A stretch of DNA of 64,000 nucleotides from Mesostigma viride (Eukaryota > Streptophyta > Mesostigmatophyceae > Mesostigmatales > Mesostigmataceae): contig RPFO01000027.1 of assembly GCA_009746045.1 (NCBI GenBank), forward strand, positions 3,229,609-3,293,608, in the 5' to 3' direction. Within the stretch, counting starts at the first letter, position 1, and the number at the start of each line of letters is the position of its first letter. A program made the position numbers and the translations under genes. Shown here one piece after another: positions 34,298 through 46,589 of the stretch. Below the pieces are notes generated by a model that did no database searches, had not been told where the DNA came from, and was given only the letters and a program-made list of their open reading frames with translations.

Positions 34298-34610
34298 TTG
34301 GTGGTAGGTTAGGCCTGCATGTTTCCTGAATTTGAGTATGTGAGGGGAGCGTGCTGACCAATCAGAATCAGGCACGCTGTCGTCGCCCGACAGAAAATCA
34401 CACGACATTTCCATCGCCCAACGTTTTTTGCCACGTCGGTTCCGTCGCCCGACGGAAATCACACGACATTTCCGTCGCCGGGCGAAAATCACACGACATT
34501 TCCGTCGCCCGATGGAAATCATCACACGAAATTTCTGTCGCCCGATAGCAATCACACAACATTCCCGTCGCCAACGGTTTCAGACACGAAATTTCCGTCG
34601 CGCGACCATT

Positions 34611-36325
34611 AATTAATTAATTATCAACATCACTCCGTTGGGAGTAGATGTAGCACATAGCCCTGAGAAGGGGCATATGGCTTTTAATACATTCTAGGCT
34701 ACTTCATGCAAGGGTGGGAATGTAAGCTACCCCTGCGCTAGGTGCACCAGGGCACCCGCACCCTCATGGTCTATCACGCTATGCCCGGGTAAGGGGGGGA
34801 GCATGCCTGTGAGGGGGAAGATCATCATGGCTATACAAAAACTAGAGCGTGGCATCTCAGCAGAGAGCAGCTCTCTGCATGGGCACAGCATTACTGAATA
34901 AAACTAGGCATCGTCTGGAGTGTGGCTCATCATAGGCACACATGGACATGACTAAAAAGGCTAGGCCTAAGCTGGTATAGTGCCTGTAGTAGGCGGGCAT
35001 GTACAAGGCCACTGTCTAACTATTCTACACTACTGCTGTATTCCCCTAGGCTGGGGCTGGAGTTGCTGGGGCCGCGGTGGTCGAGGGGGTCGCTTGCCAG
35101 GGCTTGTGGCCGACGTAGATGGCCGCCCCCTTCCAGTACACCGGCTGGCCCGCCTTGGTCTGCCGGAGCTGGGTGTAGGTCGGCCATAGCTCCCGTCGCC
35201 GTTGTTGCTGTGCCACTGAGGGTCAAGTCGTCGTCCACGGTGAAGGGAGTATTCGCGAGCCGCTTGCGGCGTCTGAGAAACGAAATCTTGTCCGCTGGGC
35301 TATCAAAGATGAGAAGAAGCGGAGGCGCCCCTGCCTTACCCCGCGCGCGGGGGAGGCGGTGGGCGGTCAGCTTGATCTCACCAAGAAGGCCCATGCGTGC
35401 AAGGATTTTGCTCTCAAACGCACGTGCAAGCTTCTCGGAATTCTCACCTTCTTCCATGTCCAAGTTCTTGAGTATGGCGTTGAGGCTGCGCTTGGCGAGC
35501 TCGGCCTCCTCGCGGAGGTCAAGCGTCTGCCGCTGGAGCTGGGCTGCGACGGCGGAGGTGGTGGAGGTGGTATGTTGCTTAAGCATGTCCGCCCAGGTCG
35601 TGATGGGAGGAGCATCGCCGGCCGGGCCAGCCGAGGCTGGCTTGGCGGCAATGTCCTTCACTGCCTGGGCGGTGAGGCCTGCCGTGTTCTGCAAGACCTC
35701 GATAGCGATTGCATTATCCTTGAGGCGCTGGTCGATGTCGCGGAGCTGGGCGGTGATGGCGTCGGAGGTGGAGGTGGTGGCGGTGGAGGAGGCGAGGAGG
35801 GTGGAGGTGGCGGTGGAGATGGTGGGAAGCTCAGCAGCCAGCGTGCCACCAATTGCCGCCACATCTGCGGCAAGAGGGGTCACGTGCTGCTCGAAAGCTT
35901 CCTTGAGGAGGGTGCGGATGGTGGCTTCGGTGGGGAAGGTGGAGGGGGGCGGTTTGGGAGCCCAGATCTCGGCTTCGGAGCGTCCAACAAGGGAGCAGAG
36001 GGCGAAGCGTTGGAGATTGGGGCGACTCATGCGGGGAAGGACGGGGAGAGTCTCGGCGGGGTCGACAAGCTGGCCATTACCAGGCCCGCGGCCGCGGTTG
36101 TGGGACGTGAGGTACACGCACAGGGCTAGAAGCGAGGCGTGATTGCCGTGAAACACGTCTTCCATGAAGCGACCGGGGCTGCGTTGCCAGAAGCCGGAGC
36201 TGTTGACGTCGAAGGAGGTCTCTTCCCAGGGCGGCTCAGCAGAGCGACTGCGCTTAGGCTCAGGCGATGCAGATGGCGAGGCAAGCCCGGGAGGCTGGGC
36301 GAGCACCAGTGCACTACTAGTGTCA
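34611..36325 (-). mobile_element. LINE-like insertion carrying ORF1 but no RT
   Basis: 1715 bp absent from D1, flanked by a 10-bp duplication CGCGACCATT (34601-34610, 36326-36335). The left end has an AATTAATTAATTA tail, as in the RT-bearing LINEs here, and the orientation is the same. It encodes an ORF1-type protein followed by a ~435-bp 3' region and the tail; no RT or endonuclease. The 3' region differs from that of the 18450-20250 family. Confidence 0.88.
35046..36325 (-). pseudogene. LINE ORF1-type RNA-binding protein, 5'-truncated, one frameshift
   Basis: Open at the 5' junction with no usable ATG there, so the N-terminus is truncated. A long helical middle (LKEAFEQHVTPLAADVAAI, AQLRDIDQRLKDN) suggests a coiled coil. 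Then an RRM-like segment as in L1-type ORF1: TAHRLPRARGKAGAPPLLLIF, KISFLRRRKRL and FTVDDDLT. A one-base shift at about 35219-35224 moves the expected C-terminus (QQQRRRELWPTY, then WKGAAIYV) to the next frame, which stops at 35046; the unshifted frame runs to 35020. ORF1 proteins bind element RNA and act as nucleic-acid chaperones. Confidence 0.75.
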
Positions 36326-36362
36326 CGCGACCATTCTTGACACGAAATTTCCGTTGCCCGAC

Positions 36363-36552
36363 GGAATTAATTATTAGACACGTGACTCCGTCACGTGAGC
36401 ATAAGTCCTCAGTGGGAGGGGAACATGGGATGGAATGGATGGTGTAAGCTATCTAGGTCCTAGACTCCTAGTTACAGGGGTGTGGGCACCGCGGCCCGAA
36501 TCGCTATGAATGCCATACTTGGTCACACGCGGAGCCCCCACAGGCTTGGGGG
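36363..36552 (-). mobile_element. 3'-terminal LINE fragment, D2 copy
   Basis: Partner of 11069-11266 at the same position in the duplicated segment; its hairpin is intact (CACGTGAC-TCC-GTCACGTG). Confidence 0.85.
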
Positions 36553-37367
36553 ATGGAAATCACATGACATTTCCATCGCCCGACGCAAATCACACGAAAT
36601 TTCACTTGGATGTAACAGTATACACGATGTCAGAAAAATACTATTACAGTAGTAAAGGGGGGTGCCCCCTCCCCCCCTCTTCTAAAAATGAACTAGCCTA
36701 TGGTCATTACCAGCACAAATCAGTACTCGTGGCGGTCACATTTCACATGCACGTGCCACACCTTGGCAGGTAAAAGAAAGGAAAGCGTTCCAAAAGATAA
36801 TTTAAAAAGGCAACGGAGGAGGCCGCAAAAGGTACAATTCGTCACCAGGGATTCGCGTGCCGTCACCGATCACATTACTAAACTGGCCCAAGGCAGCTTG
36901 ACTTCGCAGGTCTGATGGGATGCGGTGTGTTCTGCCTGGTATGAACGAATCATACTTATTCCGACGACCAGTCATAATATAAAGACATAAACCTTACACC
37001 GCGGCTACGGCGCGGCTCTGTTGAGACAACTGGATGCCACGTCTAACAGCACCGCAGCACGTGCGCTCGGTCAATTGGGTCCATAATTGCCCAATTCTTT
37101 GCCCTTCGCGCGCCATGGCGAAATATCGCCATCTCCATCCCAGAAGCTAATAGAACGATTTTGCTGAGAGGCACGACGACTGGTGAAATCATTGCTCGTT
37201 CTGGCACACTCGCCTCTTTTACTGAGAAGAAAAAGCCAGCCACAGAGCAGTTCGAAGCAAAGCAGCAAGTTGGGGCTACACTTTCTCTTTACTGGGTATG
37301 CGATCCCAGTTTTCCAAATGCAGGAATCGAAAGCCACTTATTGCGATTTCGTAACGACCATACTTGC

Positions 37368-37369
<2 letters not shown>

Positions 37370-37446
<77 letters not shown>
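37370..37446. repeat. (CT)n microsatellite, D2 copy
   Basis: About nine CT units longer than the D1 copy at 12081. Confidence 0.97.
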
Positions 37447-37448
<2 letters not shown>

Positions 37449-38507
37449 GCTGCCTCGATAAACTCGCTCGTGCTCTTTCAACGCTGAGTGAGACTACGCT
37501 ATTTCGCATTCCAGGAATCCTCGAGCTGCGGGACTTAGGTGCAGACACGACGAGGCCTGTTGTGATGCCATACCCAAGGCCTGGTGACACAAAATGCAGA
37601 AATCGTTAAGAGTCTATCGGCAATAAATCACCTGGCTTTTATTATGAAAGAGCAATTCAGAGAGCCGTAGTTAGCCTTGCTTCCCTCGGGACCATGGCAT
37701 CCCACAGGCTAAGGAGCTCGACGGCATTCGTCGACGAAGAATATATCAGGTACTGTACTTTCTTCAGTTCGCCTTGAAGAATTTTCTGTTTATTCATAGA
37801 ATCTGGTGGCGTTAGCATCCGCCATGCTTCTTTGACATGCGGTGGTCGGTGGTGGCTCATGCCGGCGACAAGGTTGTGCCCCAAAGCGCGTTTGCCACTG
37901 CTCCAGTTGCGTGGGATACATGATTAGGCAGTAATAGCTGCATTGTGTCTACAATAACTACCAGCTACAATACGTCTGCAAGCATGGTACAGCGCTTTGC
38001 TCTCTTCTGCCAGCTTGTCGCCTGCCTGCTCGACTTTGCCGACACTTAGCCGACTTTCCCAACTCCTATGCACCATCATCAAGCTAGCCCATCTGTGAGC
38101 ACTCGCCTACACTTACCCTGATCGACTTACCCAACTACTCATCATGCTACTCATAGTACTACTCATAAGTACAACTCATAAGACTACTAATAAGTACAAC
38201 TCGTCAAGCTGGCCCTTTCACGTTGTATTACCGTCCACTCTCTGTGGTGGAGCTCATTGAGGGGCAGCATGAGGGGCTTCCAGGTATCAGAGATCGAGTC
38301 GCGGCCTTGTGGCAAGGTGCCTAGGATTATGTACAGGTGAACCCCTACCCCTTCGAGGGATAGGAAAGGAAGGCCTTTGTGGTAAGGTGCATCCTCTAAT
38401 CTGGAGGCTGGGAATGCACTCCAGTCAAGGTATAAGAAATGCAGGCATTTCCGTGTGTTTCAGGTGCTGATGGAATATCTACCCCTTCCAGGCATACGGG
38501 ATGGATC

Positions 38508-39301
38508 CCCCACCCCCATCCCCACCCCCACATCCACACCCACACCCACACCCACACCCACACCCACCCCCACACCCACACCCACACCCACACCCACACC
38601 CACACCCACACCCACACCCACACCCACACCTACACCCACCCCCACACCTACACCCACCCGCACCCCCACCCCCACACCCACCCCACCTGCTTATGCCTTC
38701 TTCATCGTTACACATTATATCCTCATTACACCTTATTCATTATTATACATTAAATCCTCATTACACCCTGTTCATCATTACACATAAATCCTTATGACAC
38801 CTTATTCATCATTATACATTAATCCTCAGAACGCCCTATTCATCATTACACCTGATGCATCCTAGTTCATCATCAACGACGCACTTCCTCCCCACCCACC
38901 CACCCACCCACCCACCCACCCACCCACCCACCACCCACCCACCCACCCACCCACCCACCACCCCACCCACCCACCCACCCACCCACCCACCCACCACCCA
39001 CCCACCCACCCACCCACCCACCCACCCACCCACCCACCCACCCACCCACCCACCACCCACCCACCCACCCACCCACCACCCACCCACCCACCACCCACCC
39101 ACCCACCCACCCACCCACCCACCCACCCACCCACCCACCCACACACTGCCACCCTGTTACACCTTATTCATCATAGTTCATCATCATGATGCAGATAAGT
39201 GATGCGAACCACAATGCGCATTATTGATCATATTAGTCATGAATGCAAACAAATTATGTGCACTTGCGCACCCCACCCCCCACACAATCACTCCCTTGGT
39301 C

Positions 39302-39389
<88 letters not shown>

Positions 39390-39460
39390 CCCCCCCCCCC
39401 CTGTGTGTGTGTGTGTGTGTGTGTGTCTGTCTGTCTCTCCCCCCCCCCCCCCCCCTCTCT
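38508..39460. repeat. Simple-repeat cluster, D2 copy
   Basis: CACACC (38508-38690), CCCA with CCACCA interruptions (38891-39143), then CT, poly-C, GT and poly-C (39298-39460). Same order as D1 with different lengths. Confidence 0.95.
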
Positions 39461-39591
39461 TGCTCTCTCTTTCTTATGTTTACACGTACGCTCACATTTA
39501 TTGGGTGATGTCTGCCCTATGCCTCATTGCCTGACCGTGTCCCTTGTCGCGCCTCCCTGGTTGCTTTTCACTTGGTGGGTTGCGTCTGCAG

Positions 39592-39705
39592 CGTATCCAG
39601 GCTACGGACCAATGGTGGGCATGTACCTGCCGTCCATGGCGCCGGTGGATGGCGAGGGTACCCTGGCACGCAGCCGCAGGGGCAGCTGCGATCCTAGGGG
39701 AAGTG
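39592..39705 (+). pseudogene. Exon-like block, Pro/Gly-rich (D2 copy)
   Basis: Same acceptor-like and donor-like borders as 14298-14412 but one base shorter in the G-rich part, which shifts the frame after SMAPVDG. Confidence 0.4.
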
Positions 39706-40203
39706 GTAAGGTAATTATCATGTAGACCATCAGTGTTATTACAGTATTATTTTACTTCCGCATATTAATTATCTGCCTTTTTCAATATGCCGGGGGTGCA
39801 GCCGCGATCCTAGGGAAAGAGGTCAGGTAATGGCCGTGCTATGGTTGTTCCTACGCTTACTATTCTTATACATTGAAGTCGTCAGGTAATGGCCGTGCTA
39901 TGGTTGTTCGTACGCTTACTATTCTGATACATTGAAGTTGGACATCAGGTAGTGGTCGTGGTACTATGGTTTCTAAGCTTACTGCTCTTTTATCGTTGCT
40001 TAGCCTTCATTTTGAACCGCGGAACGGGCAGCCGCGTTTCTGGAGGAGGGGTTCTGCTGTTGGGTATTCTGGTGCTTTGTCTTTATTGAAGGTACCACTG
40101 CGGTTTTGTATGTGGTTATCCCTTTCTTTACTTTCTTCCTTCTCTTTTTTTTTTTTCATGTTTCTACTTCTAGTCTGCTCGTGTGTTTGATCTAATCTAT
40201 CTG

Positions 40204-40660
40204 TGTTGCCCGTATGTGCTACGAAATTCCTCCGCAATTTTTTTCGCAAACGTTTCCCGCAAAGCTTTTCCGTACGCCAGTAGCGCAGAAATCCGAGCGC
40301 ACAATTTGTTTCGCGAAATGGTTTCAGCAGATCTGATCCGTAGGCTTTCTAGCGGCCCATCACCGCGAGGCGTCTGGCGGCCAAACTTTTCTCAGACGGG
40401 AACTCAAACAAACTCCAGCCAATTTCTCAATCACTAGTGGAAAAAACCGTTACGGCGGATTAACGGTCAAATACTGGGTAGCCAAGCGCCGGAGCGAGCC
40501 AAAACGATGCGTGCCAAGTTGAGCTTGAGATTTGCCTAGGTGTTTGGAACGGACGAGGGCGATTGGCAAGGAAAGCGGCGAGGAGCGGACCGATTCAAGG
40601 GGCATTTGGCAAAAAAGCTGACCGACGGACAAGGTCTTGATCACTTGGGGACTTCAGGTG
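40204..40660 (+). repeat. Dispersed repeat R2, copy 1
   Basis: Begins TGTTGCCCGTATGTGCTACG and includes GGTTTCAGCAGATCTGATCC and CGATGCGTGCCAAGTTGAGC. Similar blocks at 56003, 56700 and 59930. No polymerase III box or coding potential recognised. Confidence 0.85.
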
Positions 40661-41640
40661 ACGGTCCGGGCGTACCGTGAAAAAGTGGTGCACAGTGCAC
40701 GCACCCCTGGATTGCAATGGCGATGTGCTTCAGGCAAAACTAGATAAAGCAAGCATGCGGAATGAGAAAGTTTGCGCGAGTCTATAAGACAATGAGTTCA
40801 TGATGTTATTTCTCGGGGGAGTCTGTGCGTTTGGTATTGTCGATGAATTTTTTGATGAGTAACGCCACGGGGGTCCAATTCTGGAAATTTCGTTGAGAGA
40901 TAAATAAATTAGATTGCACGCTGGCGGCGGTGATTGTCAGGTTTTAGGGGCTTCCATTGACGTAAGGATGCGTTTAAATTACTATTAGTAAAGCATTATT
41001 GAATTCCCTGGGGTTCGGCAAGATTTCGGTCATTATTGATAAGACGCTGTCAGGCTCGCCGGATGCGCGTCTCATCTTTCCACGGAAGGCTGGTCTTTTT
41101 TGCGCCGCTGGGCACAGGACACTGCCGGTAATGGAACGATCGTGTCATCATCGTCACCTTATAAATGTTTCGCTTCTTTGTAGGGTTATAAACGCATGTT
41201 TTCGCCTTCTTTCCGTGCAGTTAGCGCCAGGAAGCATGCCATTGCGTGATACGAGATTCCTGGCAGCTTTAGAGTTTTTCTTTGCGTGCATTGCTGGGAC
41301 GTGTCTAAGCGTGAGCCGTGGCATGTTGGCAAGTTGTCAGGGATTCGTCGAGTGGTTTCTTGCAAGGAGTGCGCTTAATGCACTGAGTTTTGTGTGACTA
41401 TTGACGCAGCCTTTCTTAGCAGCGGCCTCTCTGTGCTTAGAGGCTCACAAGCTTGAGGTTGTTTCTTAGCAAACAGATACGCTGGAAAGAAAGTCGATAG
41501 TGGGCGTTATCATGGGTGGAACTCCATGTGGGTAGGGATTAGCATTGTTTTGTTGGCCTTCTCCCACTGAATTATGGGAGAGCCCTATCATATGCTAGCA
41601 AGGTAAAGTAACCATGGTACTTCAAGCTCTGACACGCAGC
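40661..41640. other. Unassigned sequence
   Basis: No gene, repeat family or element end recognised. Confidence 0.5.
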
Positions 41641-43200
41641 ATGTATGAGAAGCATGGTTGTTCTGTGGACTGTCTGTTGTTCCCTTGGTGCTGCGGAAGC
41701 TATGCTGAAGTTTTCTGCCACGCCTATAGTGTGGGTGCTATACCAAAATCATTGTGACCACTTTCGTGCAACGCAAGCTATGCTGGAAATGAATTTCAAC
41801 ACACCTGTGATGAAGGGGCTGTGCTGAAATTTTATTCACCAGGATATGTGTAAGCTTGCTGAAATTGTTTTTGCTTGGGTTGGCCACGTTTGCCATTTGT
41901 TACCGGCCTTGCAGGAACTGAGAGACCTGGAGTATAAAAGCATTTGCCTGATTTCCATGAAGTTTAGGATGGTGGATTTCAGGTATGCAAAGATGTTGGT
42001 CATGGAACGCTGTTTTGTTTTGAACACTCTTGTGCTGCATATGGTATGGTTGGGTATTTTTCTTCACTAGGATTGTTCTGCACTTGGTATGCTCAAACTT
42101 TTTTCACCACTTTTTGCTGCGGAAGCTATGCTGAAATTTTCTGGAACCTCTATGGTGTGGGGGTTATGCTAAATTTTTTGTGTTGCGCAAGCTGTGCTGG
42201 AATTGTTCTTCACCACACCTATCCCCCCCCCCACCCACACGCATGCATGCCATCCACCCCACAAACCCATGCACGCATGCCAGCCTCCCCCCACACCCAC
42301 GCATGCATGCCAGTCCCCCCCCCCCCCACTCATGCATGCCAGCCCCCCCACACACCCACGCATGCATGCCAGCCACCCCACACACCCACGCACGCATGCC
42401 AGCCACCCCACACACCCACGGACGCATGGCAGCCCCCCCCCCACACACGCATGCATGGGAGCTCCCCCACACACCCACGCATGCATGCCACCCCCCCCCC
42501 CCACACACACTGGTATGCTAAAAATTTTTTCATCACTTTGTGCTGCGGAAGATACGCTGAAATTTTCTGCCACCCTAATGGTGTGGGGGTTATGCTAAAT
42601 ATTATTGTGTTGCGCAAGCTATGCTGGAATCGTTTTTCACCACACCTATAATGGGGGGGCTATGCTGAAATTTTCTTGCCACGCTTGTGCTGCGGAAGCT
42701 GTGCCAAAATTTTCTTCACCAGGACTATTATGCGTATTAGTTATGCTGAAATTGTTTTTCCTTGGGTTGGCCATGTTTGCCATTTGTTACTGCCGGCATT
42801 GCAGGAGTAGAGAGAGCTGGAGTATAAAAGCATCTCGGCTGACTTCCATGAAGTTTCTGGCTGGTGGATTTCAGGTAAGCAAAGATGTTGGTCATGGAAG
42901 TGTGTTTTATTTTGAATGTTCATTCTTGTGCTGCATATGGTATGGTTGGTTATTTTTCTTCCTCGAGTGCCGAAAGGTTCAGTTTTGCACGCGTTCATTG
43001 GCGTGTTTAGCCACCACCTAATATAATTGGCAACACCACCATCTTTTGTTTTTGGCCTCGAGTTCCTTAGGCGGAATGGTGCAGAAATTTCCAGTTTTTC
43101 TTTCAGTTTTTGCACGTGTTGATTGGCGTGTTTAACCACCACCTAATATCATTGGCTTCGCCACCACCTTTTGTTTTTGGCCTCGAGTTCCCTAAGGTGC
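41641..43200 (+). repeat. Composite dispersed repeat M
   Basis: Built of recurring modules: GCTATGCTGAAATTTTC phrases, a GGAGTATAAAAGCAT block followed by GGTGGATTTCAGGTA, a GCATGC minisatellite, and TTGATTGGCGTGTTTA modules ending CTCGAGTTCCCTA. The ~200-bp TATAAAAGCAT block occurs at about 41870-42065, 42765-42965 and 61490-61670. Confidence 0.8.
42225..42510 (+). repeat. GCATGCATGCCAG minisatellite, short copy
   Basis: About ten units of 24-30 bp (CACACCCACGCATGCATGCC plus a C run). Same unit as 58089-59593. Confidence 0.93.
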
Positions 43201-43202
43201 TC

Positions 43203-43230
43203 AACTGTCTGCTATAAATAGCGGACAGTT
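43203..43230. repeat. Dyad ACTGTC-GCTAT
   Basis: 28-bp near-perfect palindrome (AACTGTCTGCTATA then AATAGCGGACAGTT). Related dyads at 43556 and 44859. Confidence 0.85.
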
Positions 43231-44858
43231 AGCACTTTGCATCATAATGTCCACAAACCAAGCTAATAATTATTTACGGTCCATACTAGGACCATTTGAA
43301 GCACACACATATGTGGACCTCCTTGGGGGTCATGTCTTGGGTCATGTTGCAATGTCCTATGGGTGCTAAATATAGCACCCCCTGGCAGGGGGTGCGTAGG
43401 GTGCGAGACAAGAGACACCTATAAATCAATATTGGATGTCAAATCTCGTTTGTTGGTCCTGGTCTTGCCAAGGCAGTTGAATGGGAAGCCAGTAAGGGCC
43501 TCTGAACACTGACATCATGGGGTGTCCCAGGGACCCAGCTGCAAGCTCTAAAAATAACTGCCCGCTATACAAATAGCGGACAATTTGGCTGGTGACGCAT
43601 GCTAGCATTACAAAGCTAAATTCTTATCCCGTAGCAACAAAAAACGTCACAGATGATCAAACATGCTAATTACATCCTGTCCATGCTGCAGAACATCCAT
43701 CATAGCATATAAAGATAGGTAACCACGCCTATGCACAGTCATACTTGTACGTATCATAGCATGGGAAGGGCACACCCTTGAAACCACACAAGCCAAACAT
43801 GATGCTCTCTTTTTTCTTGTGCTGATGCTTTAATAAACAAGTGCAAGTAAGCCTAGCTCAATGACAATGCTAGCTAGTGCTCCCTGCATGTATGCTGGGC
43901 TTTATCATACTAGCTCCAAACTGGCTATGGGGTGTCCTCTACTAACAAAGCCGAAAGGCTAACCAAAACCTGGCCAAGATACCATCTTTCCAAAAGAATG
44001 TAGGCAAGAAAACCCATCACAATACCATGCACAACATATTTAAGCATTACATCGATCGTTACTGTAGTATATAGGGTGCAGACGCAGCTAACCATGAACA
44101 AAACGGATGAAAAAGTGGGCGAAATGGTTGTACGCAGCCACCAAGACAAACCATTACATAGAAGTAGTAAGGAAGGAACTTTAACATCACGAAACCCTGA
44201 TAATGAGTCCGGGATTACTTACCGAACGATAAAACCACTTTACCTCCTTGACGGCAGCGGCAGGGACAGCAAGCTGGCCAGGTCGAATTACTGCAAAAAG
44301 GCTGGCTGACAGGTAGCAAGCTCATGATAGAAACAATGCCCCGAGGCTATCTTGGCCCACACCGCTGATGAACTATGCGATATACATCATAAGAAAGTTA
44401 CTCGTTGCAAAATATTCAAAGATACAACGGCAAATACCAAGTGCTAGCTTCATCGGCGTCCCCCTGGTGGTTAACGTCGCGTGTTGACGCAATAAAAACC
44501 AGCCCGAGATGATTGCGCGATTCGTTAGAGGTTTCCACAACTATGTCTATAGCATCTTTATGACGTATAAAGTGTGCCTACAAAATTTGGAATGAATCCA
44601 TGCATCAATACTCCTGCGCCAGTCAGTTTTCTGCACCGCCATAGCTGTAAATCTGCACGGACGTCAATATTTTACATTCACGTTTTCGTCCCATTGAAAA
44701 GGGTACCCCCTGTGCTTTGGTCAATGATTAGTCCCTGTGTACTTGTCAGAATATAGTGATGTTTAGTTACGGGACGTAGTACTGTCACATCTGGCTAAAG
44801 ACGCATGGCTAAAAATATCACGGAAATACCTACTGGCATTCGCGTTATTCTCCCAACC
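43231..44858. other. Unassigned sequence between dyads
   Basis: Contains a third, weaker dyad at 43556-43584. No gene recognised. It could be the body of an element bounded by the dyads, but no target duplication is visible. Confidence 0.4.
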
Positions 44859-44938
44859 AACTGTCCGCTTTTTGTAGTGGACAGTTGGTACTGTCCGCTA
44901 TGATATATTTTTAATATATATAAATAGCGGACAGTACC
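44859..44938. repeat. Two adjacent dyads of the ACTGTCCGCTA family
   Basis: 44859-44886 is a 28-bp palindrome; 44887-44938 is a 52-bp palindrome with an AT-rich centre, GGTACTGTCCGCTATGATA to TATAAATAGCGGACAGTACC. Confidence 0.85.
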
Positions 44939-44944
44939 ATTTAA

Positions 44945-45075
44945 GGGCTAGGCGGAATGGTGCAGAAATTTTCACTTTTTATTTCAGTTTTTGCACATGT
45001 TGATTGGCGTGTTTAGCCACCACGTAATGTAATTGGCATCGCCACCACGTGTTGTTCTTAGCCTCGAGTTCCCTA
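44945..45075 (+). repeat. M-family module
   Basis: Single copy of the TTGATTGGCGTGTTTAGCC module ending CTCGAGTTCCCTAG. Confidence 0.8.
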
Positions 45076-45786
45076 GCCCCTAAATGGTCTTGCAGCCGAT
45101 TTTCCGCCAAAAATCGACTTAGAGCCGATGCATTGGCCCCTTCTCGGGCGACCAAATGCTGCGATAACTATTGAGAATTAGGAAAAGTTTAGCTGAGAAG
45201 ATTGAAAGTTTATAATTTTCCTCTGACAGCCTGATACTTGGGTTTGCATACGTCTGACAAAGTTATAGAGGTGTTCTGTCCGGTCAAAGTACAAGGGGTC
45301 AGGGTACTTTTTCACGTACAACGTGCATTCCGGAAACGACGACCTGGCCATGCATGGCGGCTTGCGCCCACGCATGGCATTTACATTTGCATTCGAATTT
45401 TCTTGCCAAACTTAGGAAATTGTTTTTATACGTCCTAAAGATCATACAGGCCAATTTTTGGTTCGCGGGAATGCCATTTGATAGGCGTCGGCAGCGTTCT
45501 TGCCGGACAAAACTGCGATCAGGCCGGAGGATAGAAACGTTGACAGCAATACCTTTCCGGCGTATTTTAAAGGATATATCGGTTTCTTTGTACTTTTTTA
45601 TGATGATTTGTAGTCGTAAACGTTCAAGGGTGGCCAGAAATCGCCGAATCGAGTGACCATGCTGCACAGCTTTGGTGTGCCGCAATGCCCCATTTTACGG
45701 CCACCACCTGGGCCAAGGTAACGCCAGCCATGCCAGGTAAAGCTGAAGCATCGTTTTCCTGTCGATGTTTGACGTGAATATATACG
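45076..45786. other. Unassigned sequence left of the PAT/Ngaro-like element
   Basis: No gene or repeat recognised. Confidence 0.5.
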
Positions 45787-45923
45787 TTCTATTAACCGTG
45801 GAACTCCAGGGTAACCAGACTCTTTATTAAAACAATGAGTGGAGCACATACAAAAGGCAGGCCACATCCCGGCCGCCGATGCTCATGGGAACACTTATTG
45901 CTTGGCAAAGGCTAGCCTTACCC
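45787..45923. repeat. Split direct repeat B2 (137 bp)
   Basis: Same as 46381-46517. Forms the 3' end of the element on the minus strand. Confidence 0.95.
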
Positions 45924-45948
45924 CCAAACACGCAGGGAGGGTGGGCGG
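45924..45948 (-). other. Linker between A2 and B2
   Basis: On the minus strand C-rich then GCGTGTTTGG. The linker at 63811-63843 in the second split-repeat element has the same plan (C-rich, then GTGTCTTGG). Confidence 0.6.
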
Positions 45949-46385
45949 GAAAAGAAAAGAGGCCGACCTTAGCTAGGTGGGTTTGTTTTTGTCCTTTTTT
46001 GCGTGTCATGCGGCCTTGGCCCGGACGGCATTTTTTCGCCACGCAAATGTTGCGTCTGAACAAATGACGCAATGTGGCGTTCTAATTGCCGGCAGCTTAC
46101 GTAAGGCTGCCGGGGCTATTAGGTCACATATTGCGTGAGAGAAAGAATCTAGATCTAGTTAATCACTACGCCATGAGCCAAGAAACCTAGACAGTGGCAG
46201 GTTTATATCTCAACGTAGCTCCTGCCACCTGGCCAAGAAAAACTGGCCAAAGCTTTGGCCACGACTGATCCGGATCAGGCCGCACCGGCCTCAAAAGGTA
46301 TGTCACGTGAACCCAATAACCTAGCTATAGCGGCTACCCTTCCATCTCACTATAAAGAAACTATGTTCAGAGAACCACGATTCTA
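45949..46385. repeat. Split direct repeat A2 (437 bp)
   Basis: Copy of 50853-51289 at a constant offset of 4904 bases; I noticed no differences. Confidence 0.95.
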
Positions 46386-46517
46386 TTAACCGTGGAACTC
46401 CAGGGTAACCAGACTCTTTATTAAAACAATGAGTGGAGCACATACAAAAGGCAGGCCACATCCCGGCCGCCGATGCTCATGGGAACACTTATTGCTTGGC
46501 AAAGGCTAGCCTTACCC
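46381..46517. repeat. Split direct repeat B1 (137 bp)
   Basis: Copy of 45787-45923; abuts A2, sharing TTCTA. Confidence 0.95.
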
Positions 46518-46589
46518 TTATATCCCTCCCTGGCGATCCATGCCAGGGGCAAAGAACCTAGCATAATGACAGAGAAATGAACAACCAAA

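Larger units (their letters stand above)
34301..40201. repeat. Segmental duplication copy D2
   Basis: Collinear with D1 (10729-14913) apart from the insert 34611-36325. Includes the same LINE fragment, LTR relic, simple repeats and exon-like block. Similarity ends where the 40204 dispersed repeat begins. Confidence 0.93.

Noticed and set aside
35063-36142. Plus-strand frames opposite the ORF1-like gene
   Set aside because: GC-rich shadow frames; the minus strand carries the ordered ORF1 motifs and the element's tail polarity agrees.
44076-44309. 77-residue polar open frame
   Set aside because: No homology recognised, no supporting context, and length is within chance expectation.
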